A DNA stretch of 64,000 nucleotides from Glaciecola sp028401415 (GCF_028401415.2 NZ_CP171821.2:186001-250000), one strand, 5' to 3'. Shown: positions 53,918 through 63,683, counted from the first letter of the stretch. Notes: generated by a model from the sequence alone, not told the origin. A program made the numbers and translations.

Positions 53918-54420
53918 TAGCGATTGACAGCTAAAAGACAAACGAACACGCCGTTAAACGATAAAAATCCAAACGGCGTTTTCGTTATCATTGAATCCTA
54001 ATAGGCACCAGTTTCAATAATGGACAGGAAATTTTGAAGACATGTCAAATCATTAAAATCGGTTTTGTATCGTTTAGTTATCTGCGAACGACATAATAAA
54101 AATAATCGTTGTAAAGAGCGATTATTAACTATTTTTAACCTTATTGAATGCTGCATGCAATTAATATTAATCGACTGATTTTAATAATTATTTTTTGTTA
54201 TTTTCCGGTCTAAAAATAATTGTTTTTCATTGATTTTTGAGTACTTCTAATCCAAACCTGTACTTACAGAGTTTTAAACCGAAACATCGCATTAAAAACA
54301 ACATGCGCTAATTGGATAGTTTTACACTCTGGGTAGTCGCCGAGCGGGTTTTTCAATTCTTGTTTTACGTGGATTGTTGAAGGCACACCCATAAACTTCA
54401 CTGCTAACAATCGGACACAT
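53918..54420. other. 503-base gene-free region with operator-like palindromes
   Basis: It contains the hydrolase terminator, then an AT-rich stretch (54060-54240) with ATTAATATTAAT (a perfect 12-bp palindrome) and ATTGAATGCTGCATGCAAT (near-palindrome) around 54140-54175. These may belong to the promoter region of the DUF4397 gene. No gene was recognised. Confidence 0.4.
53948..53979 (+). terminator. Terminator of the alpha/beta hydrolase gene
   Basis: ACGCCGTT and AACGGCGT form an 8-bp stem around a 16-base loop, followed by TTTTCGTT, about 30 bases after the stop. Confidence 0.72.
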
Positions 54421-55857
54421 ATGATGACTTTTTCTAATAAACAGTATTTGCGTCGCTCTGCGCTGTTAAGTTGTACGCGTAATTTACTCCTCGCAGCATT
54501 TAGTATAATTGCTTTAAGTGCTTGCATCGGAAGCGACTCGGACGACCCGGAACCCTTTACTCCACCCGAACCGCCTAACATCAACGCACAAATCAGAATT
54601 ATCCATGCCTCACCCGATGCACCAGCCGTTGACGTGCTCGCGAATGGCAACAGTGTGGGCGGTCTGGCAGATTTGGACTATCAAACGGCAACTGGCTTGG
54701 CATTCATCCGAACTGGCTCTTTCGAGTTTACCGTGGAAGCCCAATTACCTGGCGGTGCTTCTGCGTCTGTGATAACGCTGCCCGCAACCTTAGAGAATGA
54801 CGTGCAGTACAATGTGTTGGCAATAGGTGAGGTCGCTAACATTGCAGGCTTAGTGGTAGCGAACCCCGAGACAGCGGTAGGAGATGGAAATATTCGAGCG
54901 CAGGTGGTTCATGGGGCACCTAACGCACCAACCGTTGATATATATGTAACAGCGCCCGACGCTGATATAGCTGTATCTCAGCCGCTTGCAACCTTAGCGT
55001 TTGGGGAATTTACAGGGCAGGTTGAAGTACCTGCAGGAAGCTATCGTATAAGAGTTGCCGCGGCTGGAACAACGACAGTTGTGTTTGATTCTGGGACGAT
55101 TGAAATAGCTGCGGGTGTCGATTTGTTTATCACGGCAACTGAAAACGTATTGGGTGGTGAAGCGCCAATTAATTTGACAGTTGCGGATGGTCTTGGTTCG
55201 GGAGTTATTGTTGACGTAAATTCTCAAGCACAAGTGCGGGCAATACATGGTATTGCGGATGCTCCCGCAGTGGATGTGTTTGCTGATATAGAAGGTGATA
55301 ATGACTTACTTTTGTTTGACGCAGCCCCCTTTAAGGGAGTAACCGACTACATCTCAGTACCCGCTGGCGATTATTTGCTTGATGTGAAAGCTGATGCAGA
55401 CAATGGCATTGTGGCTATTGATGATGCCGCCGTAAGCCTCATGGCAAATGTTCGCTACACCGCGTTAGCAAATAACTCGCTAGCAAATGCAGACCTGGAC
55501 CTTGTTGTTGACGACGGTAGACCTCTGGCAACCGCTGCTCAGGTAAGGGTTTTTCATGCATCTCAGGCGACAGGCCCTGTTGATATCTACGTAACGTCTG
55601 ATGGTGAAATAGACGGCGTTGATCCTGCATTCGCAGGCGTCGCCTACAGTATGGATGCGCTTGCAGAAACAGGATACGTTCAGCTTGCCGCTGGTGATTA
55701 CGTGCTAACAGTGACACCTACAGGCACGAAAACGGAAGCGATTGAAACAGGCGTTTTGACATTGGAGGCTGCCAAAATATATACGGCGTTCGCGGTTGAC
55801 GGCGATATGATTGGTGATGCTCCACAGCTGATATTGGCAGACGATTTTGTCGAGTAG
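54421..55857 (+). CDS. DUF4397-repeat lipoprotein
   Basis: 478 residues. Lipoprotein signal ends at SIIALSAC. Four DUF4397-type beta-sandwich repeats follow, each starting with a version of VRxIHASPDAPAVDVY: IRIIHASPDAPAVDVL, AQVVHGAPNAPTVDIY, VRAIHGIADAPAVDVF and VRVFHASQATGPVDIY. These proteins are surface or periplasmic and of unknown role. No ribosome binding site is obvious before the first ATG. Its terminator is the integration target of a group II intron. Confidence 0.88.
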   Translation: MMTFSNKQYLRRSALLSCTRNLLLAAFSIIALSACIGSDSDDPEPFTPPEPPNINAQIRIIHASPDAPAVDVLANGNSVGGLADLDYQTATGLAFIRTGSFEFTVEAQLPGGASASVITLPATLENDVQYNVLAIGEVANIAGLVVANPETAVGDGNIRAQVVHGAPNAPTVDIYVTAPDADIAVSQPLATLAFGEFTGQVEVPAGSYRIRVAAAGTTTVVFDSGTIEIAAGVDLFITATENVLGGEAPINLTVADGLGSGVIVDVNSQAQVRAIHGIADAPAVDVFADIEGDNDLLLFDAAPFKGVTDYISVPAGDYLLDVKADADNGIVAIDDAAVSLMANVRYTALANNSLANADLDLVVDDGRPLATAAQVRVFHASQATGPVDIYVTSDGEIDGVDPAFAGVAYSMDALAETGYVQLAAGDYVLTVTPTGTKTEAIETGVLTLEAAKIYTAFAVDGDMIGDAPQLILADDFVE

Positions 55858-55893
55858 CTAACAATCGCTTCTGTGTTGATGGACATTTAGTCC

Positions 55894-55922
55894 AAAAGCC
55901 CAAGCATCCCTTGGGCTTTTTT
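55894..55922 (+). terminator. Terminator of the DUF4397 gene
   Basis: AAAAGCCCAAG-CATCC-CTTGGGCTTTT plus T residues, 37 bases after the stop codon: an 11-bp stem. The group IIC intron begins four bases after it. Confidence 0.93.
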
Positions 55923-55925
55923 ATG

Positions 55926-57853
55926 GTGCGCCAAGTATGGCGCGTAGCGCCTTAATGGTGCTGTTCTGATACGCATGGTGGCGATCAGATGACTTGGTGG
56001 TGAAAGTCCACTATTAGCCCGACAAGGGGAATAATTAGCTGAACGGCAAGGGTGTTCATCGTGAGGTGAAATCTGAAGAAAGCCGAAAGCAAAGCACTGG
56101 CCTGACGAACAGGAATCGTATATGAGGCGGTCGCAGTGGGTGAGAAGGCCATTATCTTCAAAGCCCAATACTTGTCCAGAAACTGCGGACGTAGATACGG
56201 CGGGCATAAGTGTGAAGGTCACGCGCATTACCTTGGGAGGTCTGTTTATCTGCCACTGGCTATTAATATCGAGAGGTATTGAGATGGGTAAACAGAAGTC
56301 AGCCGAGGCCATAGTAGGTTGATTGCCGTCAACTGAAGGGCTGAACATGTTAAATGGTTTGAGAGCCAAGTGCTCGATGAGGGTAGAAGGAGCAGAAACA
56401 GCTACTGAGATATAGCTGATTATCGCCAAGGGGTGCAGACAGTATCTGCAAGAGTAGGTGAATAAGGCTTCAAGCCACGCGGCGCACAAGGATTTACTCT
56501 CATGAGGAGACGATGACCTTACTCGAAAAGATACTATCAAGACCTAATATGCAAGGTGCTTATCAGCGAGTTATGCGCAATAAAGGGGCGGCAGGAGTTG
56601 ACGGTATGAGTGTAGATGCGCTTAAAGCGTATCTGCAAACACGCTGGCAAGACCACAAAGCCGATTTATTGGCAGGGCGTTATTGTCCACAAGCGGTGCT
56701 TAAGGTGAGTATTCCTAAAGCAGGCGGTGGGCAACGCGAATTAGGCATCCCAACGGTGTTGGACAGATTGATTCAGCAAGCGATACATCAGGTATTAAGT
56801 CCTATATTTGAGGAGCAGTTCTCAGAGAATAGTTATGGATTTAGGCCGCATCGCGATGCAGGGCAAGCTGTTCAACAAGCGCGAGCCTATATCGAGGAAG
56901 GTTATAGATGGGTGGTCGATATCGACTTGGAGAAGTTCTTCGACAATGTTAATCACGACATATTGATGTCGAGAATAGCGCGCCATGTCAAGGATAAAGC
57001 GGTGCTTAAACTCATTCGTGCTTATCTGAGGGCAGGTGTGTCACAGAATGACAAAACCAGTCAACGGGTGATGGGGACACCTCAAGGTGGACCATTATCG
57101 CCGTTACTGTCGAACATCATATTGACCGACTTAGATAGAGAGCTTGAGCGCCGAGGGCATAAGTTCTGTCGCTATGCTGATGACTGTAATATCTACGTCA
57201 AAAGCGAGCGTGCAGGACATCGTGTATTGAAAAGCGTGACGAGTTTCTTAGAGAGCACCTTAAAATTAAAGGTGAACAAAGAGAAAAGTGATGTGGGTCG
57301 ACCGTGGCAACGAAAGTTCTTGGGGTATAGTGTCTGTCATCGCAAGCAAAATGTTCGATTGCGAATAGCGCCTGCGGTGCAAATGCGTTTTAAAAAGGAC
57401 GTAAAACATACACTGCGCAGTGCAAGAGGATGGTCAATTCACCGTACGGTGGAAAAACTGAACCTGAAACTGCGAGGCTGGATAACTTACTTCCGACATA
57501 TAGACGTCAAAAAGGTACTTCTTGACTTGGATGGCTGGCTTCGCCGACATCTACGCAAGATTTTATGGCGTCAATGGAAACGTGTTCACACACGCATTAA
57601 GAGACTAATCGGATTGGGTATTGATGAAGCGAGGGCGGCGACAAGCGCGACGAATGGCAGAGGACCTTGGTTCAACTCAGGGGCTTCTCACATGAATCAA
57701 GCACTACCTAAAAAGTTCTTCGACAGCCTAGGTTTAATATCATTAATGGACTATTATCATCGTCTCAAGTATTTAACATGAACCGCCGTGATACGGAACC
57801 GTACGTCCGGTGGTGTGAGAGGACGGAGAGTGTAAACTCTCCTCCTACTCAAT
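55926..57853 (+). mobile_element. Complete group IIC intron
   Basis: Starts with GTGCGCC directly after a transcription terminator, the hallmark target of class C introns. About 590 bases of structured RNA (domains I-III) precede the reverse transcriptase ORF in domain IV. The ORF is followed by domain V (ACCGCCG pairing with CGGTGGT, 57781-57816) and domain VI (GGAGAGT / ACTCTCC), with a probable 3' end at CTACTCAAT (57853). Both RNA ends and the ORF look intact, so the element may be active. The exact 3' boundary is uncertain by a few bases. No second copy is in the window. Confidence 0.9.
56513..57781 (+). CDS. ltrA: Group II intron reverse transcriptase/maturase
   Basis: 422 residues: RT domains 0-7 with the catalytic motif FCRYADDCNIY and preceding VVDIDLEKFFDNVNH and GTPQGGPLSPLLSNI. 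The maturase (X) domain contains LRGWITYFRHIDVKKVL, and the C-terminus ends NGRGPWFNSGASHMNQALPK. There is no HNH endonuclease domain, as expected for class C. A GAGGAGACG site lies just before the ATG. It helps intron folding and splicing and reverse-transcribes the intron at new terminators. Confidence 0.96.
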   Translation: MTLLEKILSRPNMQGAYQRVMRNKGAAGVDGMSVDALKAYLQTRWQDHKADLLAGRYCPQAVLKVSIPKAGGGQRELGIPTVLDRLIQQAIHQVLSPIFEEQFSENSYGFRPHRDAGQAVQQARAYIEEGYRWVVDIDLEKFFDNVNHDILMSRIARHVKDKAVLKLIRAYLRAGVSQNDKTSQRVMGTPQGGPLSPLLSNIILTDLDRELERRGHKFCRYADDCNIYVKSERAGHRVLKSVTSFLESTLKLKVNKEKSDVGRPWQRKFLGYSVCHRKQNVRLRIAPAVQMRFKKDVKHTLRSARGWSIHRTVEKLNLKLRGWITYFRHIDVKKVLLDLDGWLRRHLRKILWRQWKRVHTRIKRLIGLGIDEARAATSATNGRGPWFNSGASHMNQALPKKFFDSLGLISLMDYYHRLKYLT

Positions 57854-57942
57854 TGCAATTTCTTTTGGTTAAAGCTCTGTAATGAAACATCTTTTTTGAT
57901 TTTTTACCTGTAATAAGCACTAACGGTATCAATAAAGGCCTA

Positions 57943-58707
57943 ATGATGTCAGTAAAACACGATCTAAAATTAGCTTGTATGTTTACAGTGGGATTAACGC
58001 TTGCGGTAGCTCCTGCTTCAGCGCAATGGTCTGCAGGTGTTGCGGCCATCGGCAGCGCAACGCCATATGAAGGCTTAAGCACAGAATCAATAGTCATCCC
58101 CATTGTCGCCTATGAGGGCGAACGTTTAATATGGCGAGGCCCATCTTTAAGATACAAATTAACAGGAGTGAAGCGAGGCGAGCCAAGCTTGCAAATTAGC
58201 GTGGAATTGGCGCCAAATGAACTTGAGGCCGACCAATCCGCTGAGTTAGTTGGCATTGAGGAGCGTGATATTTCGTTTCTAGCTGGTCTGAGATACGTCC
58301 ACCCAAGCAAAATAGGTGAATTTTCGGCTGTCTTTCAAACAGACATTACCGGCAAACACAATGGCCAACGTGGTGCACTGAATTTCCAACGTCCTCTGTT
58401 AAGAGATAAACAAGGCGCTTGGGTGCTAACAGGTGGAATTCAAGTTGAATACTTAAGTGACAACTATGCCGATTATTATTTTGGGGTAAGTGCTGTTGAA
58501 GAGGCGGCGTCTAGCTTCAGTCAGTATCGAGTCGATGACGTATGGCAGGGCGGTATCACATTAGGCGGCTTTTATCGATTCAATGACAAATGGCAACTCA
58601 CGGCTCAAACCCGCTTAATATCACTTGCCAACGAGGTAAAAGATAGCCCGATTGTGGCTGACAGTGCAACCTTTGATGGTTTTATTGGTGTGACCTACCA
58701 ATTTTAA
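57943..58707 (+). CDS. MipA/OmpV-family outer membrane protein
   Basis: 254 residues. Signal peptide ends at APASAQ. The remainder has alternating beta-strand segments and ends in FDGFIGVTYQF with a terminal Phe, typical of an outer-membrane beta barrel. Family segments are WSAGVAAIGSATPYEGLS and LIWRGPSLRYKL. E. coli MipA scaffolds murein synthases; the role here is unknown. Cut off from the DUF4397 gene by the intron. Confidence 0.87.
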   Translation: MMSVKHDLKLACMFTVGLTLAVAPASAQWSAGVAAIGSATPYEGLSTESIVIPIVAYEGERLIWRGPSLRYKLTGVKRGEPSLQISVELAPNELEADQSAELVGIEERDISFLAGLRYVHPSKIGEFSAVFQTDITGKHNGQRGALNFQRPLLRDKQGAWVLTGGIQVEYLSDNYADYYFGVSAVEEAASSFSQYRVDDVWQGGITLGGFYRFNDKWQLTAQTRLISLANEVKDSPIVADSATFDGFIGVTYQF

Positions 58708-58839
58708 TAATCTAAACAGACGGTTAATGCATATTCTATACATGAAGTTTGCAAATTAGCGACTTTCTAATACGTTTAGTAGTAAGGCAAAGTAAAACAC
58801 TTCGTTTATTGACATCACACCAACTATTCGGGAACACCT

Positions 58840-59322
58840 ATGAAAAAACTACTCTCATCATTTGCATTAGCATCAATCGCATTGTCAACAGTGACATTCA
58901 GTACGCTCTCTACGGCTACTGAAGTAAAAACAGAAAAGCAGGCAAAAGCAGCAGTACAGTTTCGTCAGGCCTTGCTACAACTCGTGCGCAGTAATATGGG
59001 CCCCTTGGGCGCAATGGCCAAGGGTAACATTCCATACGATGCTCAAGTCATGATAAAAAATGGACAGCGCATGGAACAGTTAGGTTTAATGATGGAAGAT
59101 TATTTTACGCCTAATACAACAGCATTTGATGTTGAAACCGGTGCGCTGGACAATATCTGGTCTAACCAAGCCGACTTTAATCAGAAGGCGCAGAATATGG
59201 TAGAAGCTGCCGCGAATGTGCAATCAGTTGCTCAAGCTGGCGCGACTGACGATTATAGAAAAGCAATAGGAGCATTAGGAGCGACATGCAAAGCATGTCA
59301 TGACGACTATAAAAAAGACTAA
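58840..59322 (+). CDS. Cytochrome c' (class II c-type cytochrome)
   Basis: 160 residues: signal peptide (ALSTVTFSTLSTATE), a four-helix-bundle body, and one heme motif CKACH near the C-terminus (GATCKACHDDYKKD), the class II layout. Periplasmic; members bind NO or carry electrons. A cytochrome b561-like membrane protein is encoded two genes away, a pairing often seen for electron transfer. Confidence 0.9.
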   Translation: MKKLLSSFALASIALSTVTFSTLSTATEVKTEKQAKAAVQFRQALLQLVRSNMGPLGAMAKGNIPYDAQVMIKNGQRMEQLGLMMEDYFTPNTTAFDVETGALDNIWSNQADFNQKAQNMVEAAANVQSVAQAGATDDYRKAIGALGATCKACHDDYKKD

Positions 59323-59338
59323 TTGCTGGAGTAAAACT

Positions 59339-60358
59339 ATGACATCTATTACCACAAAAGCGTATGCGGCAAATGAAGCTGGCGGAACCTTAAGCCTCGG
59401 CGAATATGACTTACCTCCTCTTGGTGAAAATGAGGTTCGTATTAAAGTTGCCTTTTGTGGTATTTGCCACTCTGATTTGTCGATGATTTATAACGAATGG
59501 GGGATTTCCCAGTACCCATTAGTAGCAGGCCATGAAGTGGCGGGTGAGATTGTCGAAGTGGGTAAGCAGGTAGCCGATTCCCGCTTAGGTGAAGTGGTTG
59601 GATTGGGTTGGCACGCTGACTATTGTCAAGCTTGCTATAGCTGCAACTCGGGCGATCATAACTTGTGCAGTAAAGCGCAACCAACAATAGCGGGGCGTCA
59701 TGGTGGATTTGCTGAATATGTTCAAGCAAGTGAAAAGTCGGTTGTGCGCTTACCTCAAGGTGTAGATTTAAAATCAGCAGGCCCTTTATTTTGCGGTGGA
59801 ATAACGGTGTTCAATCCGCTTGTAGAGTTTGACATTAAACCCACTGACAAGGTTGCAGTAATTGGCATTGGTGGTTTAGGTCATCTTGGTTTGCAGTTCT
59901 TGAATGCATGGGGCTGTGAAGTTACCGCATTTACTTCGAGTGAAAGTAAAGCAGATGAAGCGAAGCAAATGGGGGCGCATCACGTCATTAACTCACGTGA
60001 CGAAAGTGAACTAGAACAAGCAGAGTCTAGCTTTGATTTCATCATTTCTACTGTGAATGTAAAACTTGATTGGAATTTATACTTGAGTACGCTCAAACCA
60101 AAAGGGCGGTTACACTTTGTTGGCGCCTCTTTAGAGCCGTTAGATATCGGTGTGTTTAATTTACTCAGCGGTCAAAAGTCGGTTTCGGGCTCTCCTGTAG
60201 GAAGCCCGGCAACTATTGTCACTATGTTAGATTTTGCGGCGCAACATAACATCAAGCCCATGGTAGAAATGTTTGATATGAGCCAAATCAACGATGCTTT
60301 AGCACATCTTAAAAGGGGTGATGCGAGATATCGCATTGTTTTGCAGGCTGATTTTTAA
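59339..60358 (+). CDS. Zinc-dependent alcohol dehydrogenase, YahK/CAD-like
   Basis: 339 residues from the ATG at 59339; an ATG at 59300 lies inside the cytochrome gene. Catalytic zinc ligands in FCGICHSDLSMI and GHEVAGEI; structural zinc cysteines in YCQACYSCNSGDHNLC; NADP-binding GIGGLGHLGLQF. The pattern is that of the cinnamyl-alcohol dehydrogenase/YahK group, which reduces aldehydes with NADPH. Substrate not determinable. Confidence 0.9.
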   Translation: MTSITTKAYAANEAGGTLSLGEYDLPPLGENEVRIKVAFCGICHSDLSMIYNEWGISQYPLVAGHEVAGEIVEVGKQVADSRLGEVVGLGWHADYCQACYSCNSGDHNLCSKAQPTIAGRHGGFAEYVQASEKSVVRLPQGVDLKSAGPLFCGGITVFNPLVEFDIKPTDKVAVIGIGGLGHLGLQFLNAWGCEVTAFTSSESKADEAKQMGAHHVINSRDESELEQAESSFDFIISTVNVKLDWNLYLSTLKPKGRLHFVGASLEPLDIGVFNLLSGQKSVSGSPVGSPATIVTMLDFAAQHNIKPMVEMFDMSQINDALAHLKRGDARYRIVLQADF

Positions 60359-60393
60359 GGCAGCGCATTTTAACTATCCAGAGTTCGGGTTAA

Positions 60394-61137
60394 CTAATAG
60401 TCATAAAGTCCCATTTCAGGCTCAGGGGCGAATACGTTTACCAAGCAATACACAAATACTGCGACGACAGCCACAACTATTAAAAAACGCCACCAGTGCG
60501 TAACAACATTAAGGTCTGCTGGCGTATCGCTCGTTTGTGAATGCGATACTGGCTTTTTACCATGCAACATAGCAGGCACTAGTCGCTGTTTCTTTTTGAA
60601 ACTATAAAAAGCGATAGCAGACAAATGCAACACAATCAATCCCCACATAAGGCTTATGGCGTTGTGATGTAGCCAATTCATTGCGTCATCTAAGGCGCCA
60701 TCGAACGCTCCGTGATACGGGCCATCTAAAAAAATATCATCCGTCATAAACAAACCGCTTACGGCCTGCGTCAACATCACCGCAAGAATCGCTAGCACTG
60801 AGTAAGCGCCAAGGGGATTATGTCCTAAATACTGCTGTAGCTTTGGTCTTCCCATTAAATATTGAAGAGCAGTGGACGGTGAGTAGATAAAACTTGAAAA
60901 CCTAGCATGATAGCTACCCACAAATCCCCAGATTATGCGAAACAGAATAAGTCCTAAAGCGACATATCCGCCATAAAAATGCAACTGCATTGCATCATCG
61001 AGAATATCGCCTGTCACAAACTGAAATACGAACACACCTAGCAATGACCAATGAAATAAACGAGTAGGGATGTCCCACACTTTTGCATGCGTTTGAGTTG
61101 TGTTGGCCTTCAGTGCTGGTGATGCTTCTTGAGTCAT
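60394..61137 (-). CDS. Cytochrome b561-domain membrane protein
   Basis: 247 residues, four core membrane helices plus a C-terminal helix. His pairs expected for two b hemes are in TRLFHWSLLGVF, DAMQLHFYGGYV, and NWLHHNAISLMWGLIVLHLSAI. The region GFVGSYHARFSSFIYSP is common in Ni/Fe-hydrogenase-type b cytochromes paired with cytochrome c'. Probably donates electrons between the quinone pool and the periplasmic cytochrome encoded nearby on the other strand. Confidence 0.88.
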   Translation of the reverse strand: MTQEASPALKANTTQTHAKVWDIPTRLFHWSLLGVFVFQFVTGDILDDAMQLHFYGGYVALGLILFRIIWGFVGSYHARFSSFIYSPSTALQYLMGRPKLQQYLGHNPLGAYSVLAILAVMLTQAVSGLFMTDDIFLDGPYHGAFDGALDDAMNWLHHNAISLMWGLIVLHLSAIAFYSFKKKQRLVPAMLHGKKPVSHSQTSDTPADLNVVTHWWRFLIVVAVVAVFVYCLVNVFAPEPEMGLYDY

Positions 61138-61268
61138 GTGTGAACCTTACTCTTTGTATCTCTATATTGATTGATACATAAATGATAGCGCATTGCGCTT
61201 ATTTAGCGCTTCAATTTTTGCTACAGTGCGGGTCATTCAATTTCAATAAAATATGACTTCTTAGAAAA

Positions 61269-62075
61269 ATGATGACAAAAATAGGCATTTTGGGCGCAAA
61301 TGGCCGTATGGGACGTGTGTTAATTGAGGCAATCTATCAACATCAATCGCTAGAGTTGAGCTTAGCAAGCGTGCGCGATGGCTCGTCTTTTGTCGGTATT
61401 GATGTGGGCCAGCTGGCGGGTATAGCGAATCAAAATTTAGCACTTACTTCTATAAGTGAATGCGAGTTTGGGCAAACAGATGTGCTGATAGATTTTACGT
61501 TAGCGACAGCATTAGACGCTAACCTGGAGAAGGCGTGCGAACAAGCTATACCTATTGTAATTGGCACAACGGGCCTTTCTGAATCACAACTCTCACGTTT
61601 AGATGAAGCTGCCAAACACATTCCGATAGTGTTTGCAGCGAACTACAGTGTAGGGGTTAACCTCATGCTGAACTTAGTAAAACAGGCCGCTTTAGTAATG
61701 GGAGAGCAGTCGGATATAGAAATTCTTGAAGCTCATCACCGTTTCAAGCAAGACTCGCCGTCTGGCACTGCTATGGCGATTGGAAAAAGTATTGCTGATA
61801 CGCTCAATAGAGACTTAGCTCAGTGTGCAGTTTATGGCAGAGAGGGCTTCAGTGAGACCCGCGATAGGCAAACTATTGGATTTGCAACAGTAAGAGCAGG
61901 CGATATTGTTGGTGAGCATACAGCCTTGTTTGCAAGCTTGGGCGAACGCCTTGAAATTACGCACAAAGCGTCTAGTAGAATGACCTTTGCAAATGGTGCG
62001 CTTGAGGCTGCAAATTGGTTGGTTGGTAAGCCGAAGGGACTGTACAGCATGCAAGATGTTTTAGGCTTAGCGTAA
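61269..62075 (+). CDS. dapB: 4-hydroxy-tetrahydrodipicolinate reductase
   Basis: 268 residues. N-terminal cofactor motif IGILGANGRMGRV, TTGLS in the hinge, catalytic block EILEAHHRFKQDSPSGTA (His and Lys), and C-terminal RMTFANGALEAANWLVGKPKGLYSM. It reduces the DapA product with NAD(P)H in lysine/diaminopimelate synthesis. Adjacent to carAB, as is typical in gammaproteobacteria. Confidence 0.96.
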   Translation: MMTKIGILGANGRMGRVLIEAIYQHQSLELSLASVRDGSSFVGIDVGQLAGIANQNLALTSISECEFGQTDVLIDFTLATALDANLEKACEQAIPIVIGTTGLSESQLSRLDEAAKHIPIVFAANYSVGVNLMLNLVKQAALVMGEQSDIEILEAHHRFKQDSPSGTAMAIGKSIADTLNRDLAQCAVYGREGFSETRDRQTIGFATVRAGDIVGEHTALFASLGERLEITHKASSRMTFANGALEAANWLVGKPKGLYSMQDVLGLA

Positions 62076-62203
62076 ATTTATGCTGTCATTAAAGTAAAAG
62101 GAAAGTGAGTACTTCCCCAAGTAAACATATGATTATGAAGCTTAATGGTAAAATATGTAATAAGTGCGCTGTTTTCCATAATCATCACCAGATTAAAAAG
62201 CAA

Positions 62204-62232
62204 TAGACGCTTATAAGGTTATTGTATATAAT
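62204..62232 (+). promoter_or_regulatory. Putative sigma-70 promoter of carAB
   Basis: TAGACG (62204-62209), a 17-base spacer and TATAAT (62227-62232). It would give a leader of roughly 250 bases before carA. Confidence 0.55.
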
Positions 62233-62486
62233 GCGCGGAATTTGCCAGAGATTAACGCGCTTTCTTAAACAGTAAGCGGTAAAAAATTTTTGGTATTGCT
62301 CTGTATGGCTCTATTTTAAAAGCGTAAAGTCTAATACAGACAAACCTTTATAAGGTTTTTGGCAGAGACATCGTGCTCAGTGAATGACAGAGAATCGCTT
62401 TTTTGTCACTAAATCGGGTGCAAATGCAGAAAAACGCTAAATTTGATGCGTTTTTCTTAGTTATCTCTATGTTTTAGGAGGTTGAC
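62233..62486 (+). promoter_or_regulatory. Long carAB leader with hairpins
   Basis: Within the leader, AACCTT/AAGGTT followed by T's (about 62343-62360) and GAAAAACGC/GCGTTTTTC (62429-62456) can form hairpins; the second ends about 20 bases before the ribosome binding site. An 18-codon frame (62384-62440) ends inside the second hairpin. This layout could allow attenuation, but the stems are AT-rich and the ORF has no good ribosome binding site. No ArgR box was recognised. Confidence 0.4.
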
Positions 62487-63674
62487 TTGTCTGTTTCTGC
62501 CCTGCTTGTATTAGCTGACGGCTCAGTATTTAAAGGCACATCAATTGGCGCACAAGGCCATAGCGCCGGTGAGGTTGTTTTTAACACTTCAATGACCGGC
62601 TACCAAGAAATACTGACCGACCCATCTTACGCTGAACAAATCATTACCCTTACTTATCCACATATTGGCAATACCGGAACCAATTCTGAAGATGTGGAAT
62701 CTGATCAGATTTGGGCGAAAGGATTAGTCATTAGAGACCTGCCCTTAGTGGCAAGTAATTTCAGAAATACTCAAACCTTAAGTGATTACCTTAAATCTCA
62801 GAACATTGTTGGCATTGCTGATATCGACACGCGCCGCTTAACGCGGGTGCTGCGAGAAAAAGGCGCCCAGAATGGTTGCATTATGACATTGGAAAGTCCT
62901 ATGCGCGGTGTTGATGCGCATGTAGGCTCGGCAATTGAACAGGCACTTAAACATGCTAAAGCTTTTCCAGGCCTTAAGGGTATGGATTTGGCAAAAGTGG
63001 TCTCTTGTGACTCGGCATATTCATTCAATGACAGTGTATGGTCACTGGAAGGTGGTTACGAGGAAGATATCAAAGACTTACCTCATCATGTGGTTGCCTA
63101 CGATTTTGGCGCGAAGAAAAATATTTTGCGCATGCTTGTGGCGCGTGGATGCCGCTTGACGGTTGTACCCGCACAAACGAGCGCAGAAGAAGTTCTTGCC
63201 TTGAAACCTGATGGCATATTTTTATCCAATGGCCCAGGTGACCCGGAGCCTTGCGACTATGCCATTGAAGCGACTAAACGTTTTTTGGCGGAAAAACTCC
63301 CCTTATTTGGAATATGCCTTGGACATCAAATCCTTGCTATCGCAAGCGGAGCAAGCACTGAAAAAATGCTTTTTGGGCATCATGGTGCGAACCATCCCGT
63401 TCAGGATACAAACAGCGGCGGTGTCATGATAACCTCGCAAAATCATGGTTTTGCGGTTGACGCGAATACCTTGCCCGAAAATGTAAACGTGACGCACGTT
63501 TCTTTATTCGATAAATCGCTTCAAGGGATCGCGCTGCGAAATGCGCCCGCTTTTAGTTTTCAAGGTCACCCAGAGGCCAGTCCGGGACCACAGGATGCCT
63601 CACCATTGTTTGATCATTTCATTGACTTGATTTTGCAGTACAAAAAACGTCAACACCAACACCAACAACAATAG
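62487..63674 (+). CDS. carA: Carbamoyl-phosphate synthase small subunit
   Basis: 395 residues. TTG start behind TAGGAGG at 6 bases. The N-terminal domain is ALLVLADGSVFKGTSIGAQG. The class I glutaminase domain has the nucleophile Cys in FGICLGHQILAI and the His/Glu pair in FSFQGHPEASPGP. It supplies ammonia to CarB. The C-terminal tail is His/Gln-rich (KKRQHQHQQQ), a local low-complexity extension. Confidence 0.97.
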   Translation: MSVSALLVLADGSVFKGTSIGAQGHSAGEVVFNTSMTGYQEILTDPSYAEQIITLTYPHIGNTGTNSEDVESDQIWAKGLVIRDLPLVASNFRNTQTLSDYLKSQNIVGIADIDTRRLTRVLREKGAQNGCIMTLESPMRGVDAHVGSAIEQALKHAKAFPGLKGMDLAKVVSCDSAYSFNDSVWSLEGGYEEDIKDLPHHVVAYDFGAKKNILRMLVARGCRLTVVPAQTSAEEVLALKPDGIFLSNGPGDPEPCDYAIEATKRFLAEKLPLFGICLGHQILAIASGASTEKMLFGHHGANHPVQDTNSGGVMITSQNHGFAVDANTLPENVNVTHVSLFDKSLQGIALRNAPAFSFQGHPEASPGPQDASPLFDHFIDLILQYKKRQHQHQQQ

Positions 63675-63683
63675 GAAGGGATA

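Noticed and set aside
55887..56540. 217-codon open frame on the minus strand
   Set aside because: It is antisense to the structured 5' RNA of the group II intron and has no protein family features.
62129..62206. 25-codon frame with CxxC and HxHH residues before the carAB promoter
   Set aside because: It lies upstream of the predicted transcription start and has no ribosome binding site; probably chance.
62457..62486. ArgR or PurR operator before carA
   Set aside because: No segment of the leader or promoter fits the known 18-bp ArgR box or the PurR palindrome well enough to report.
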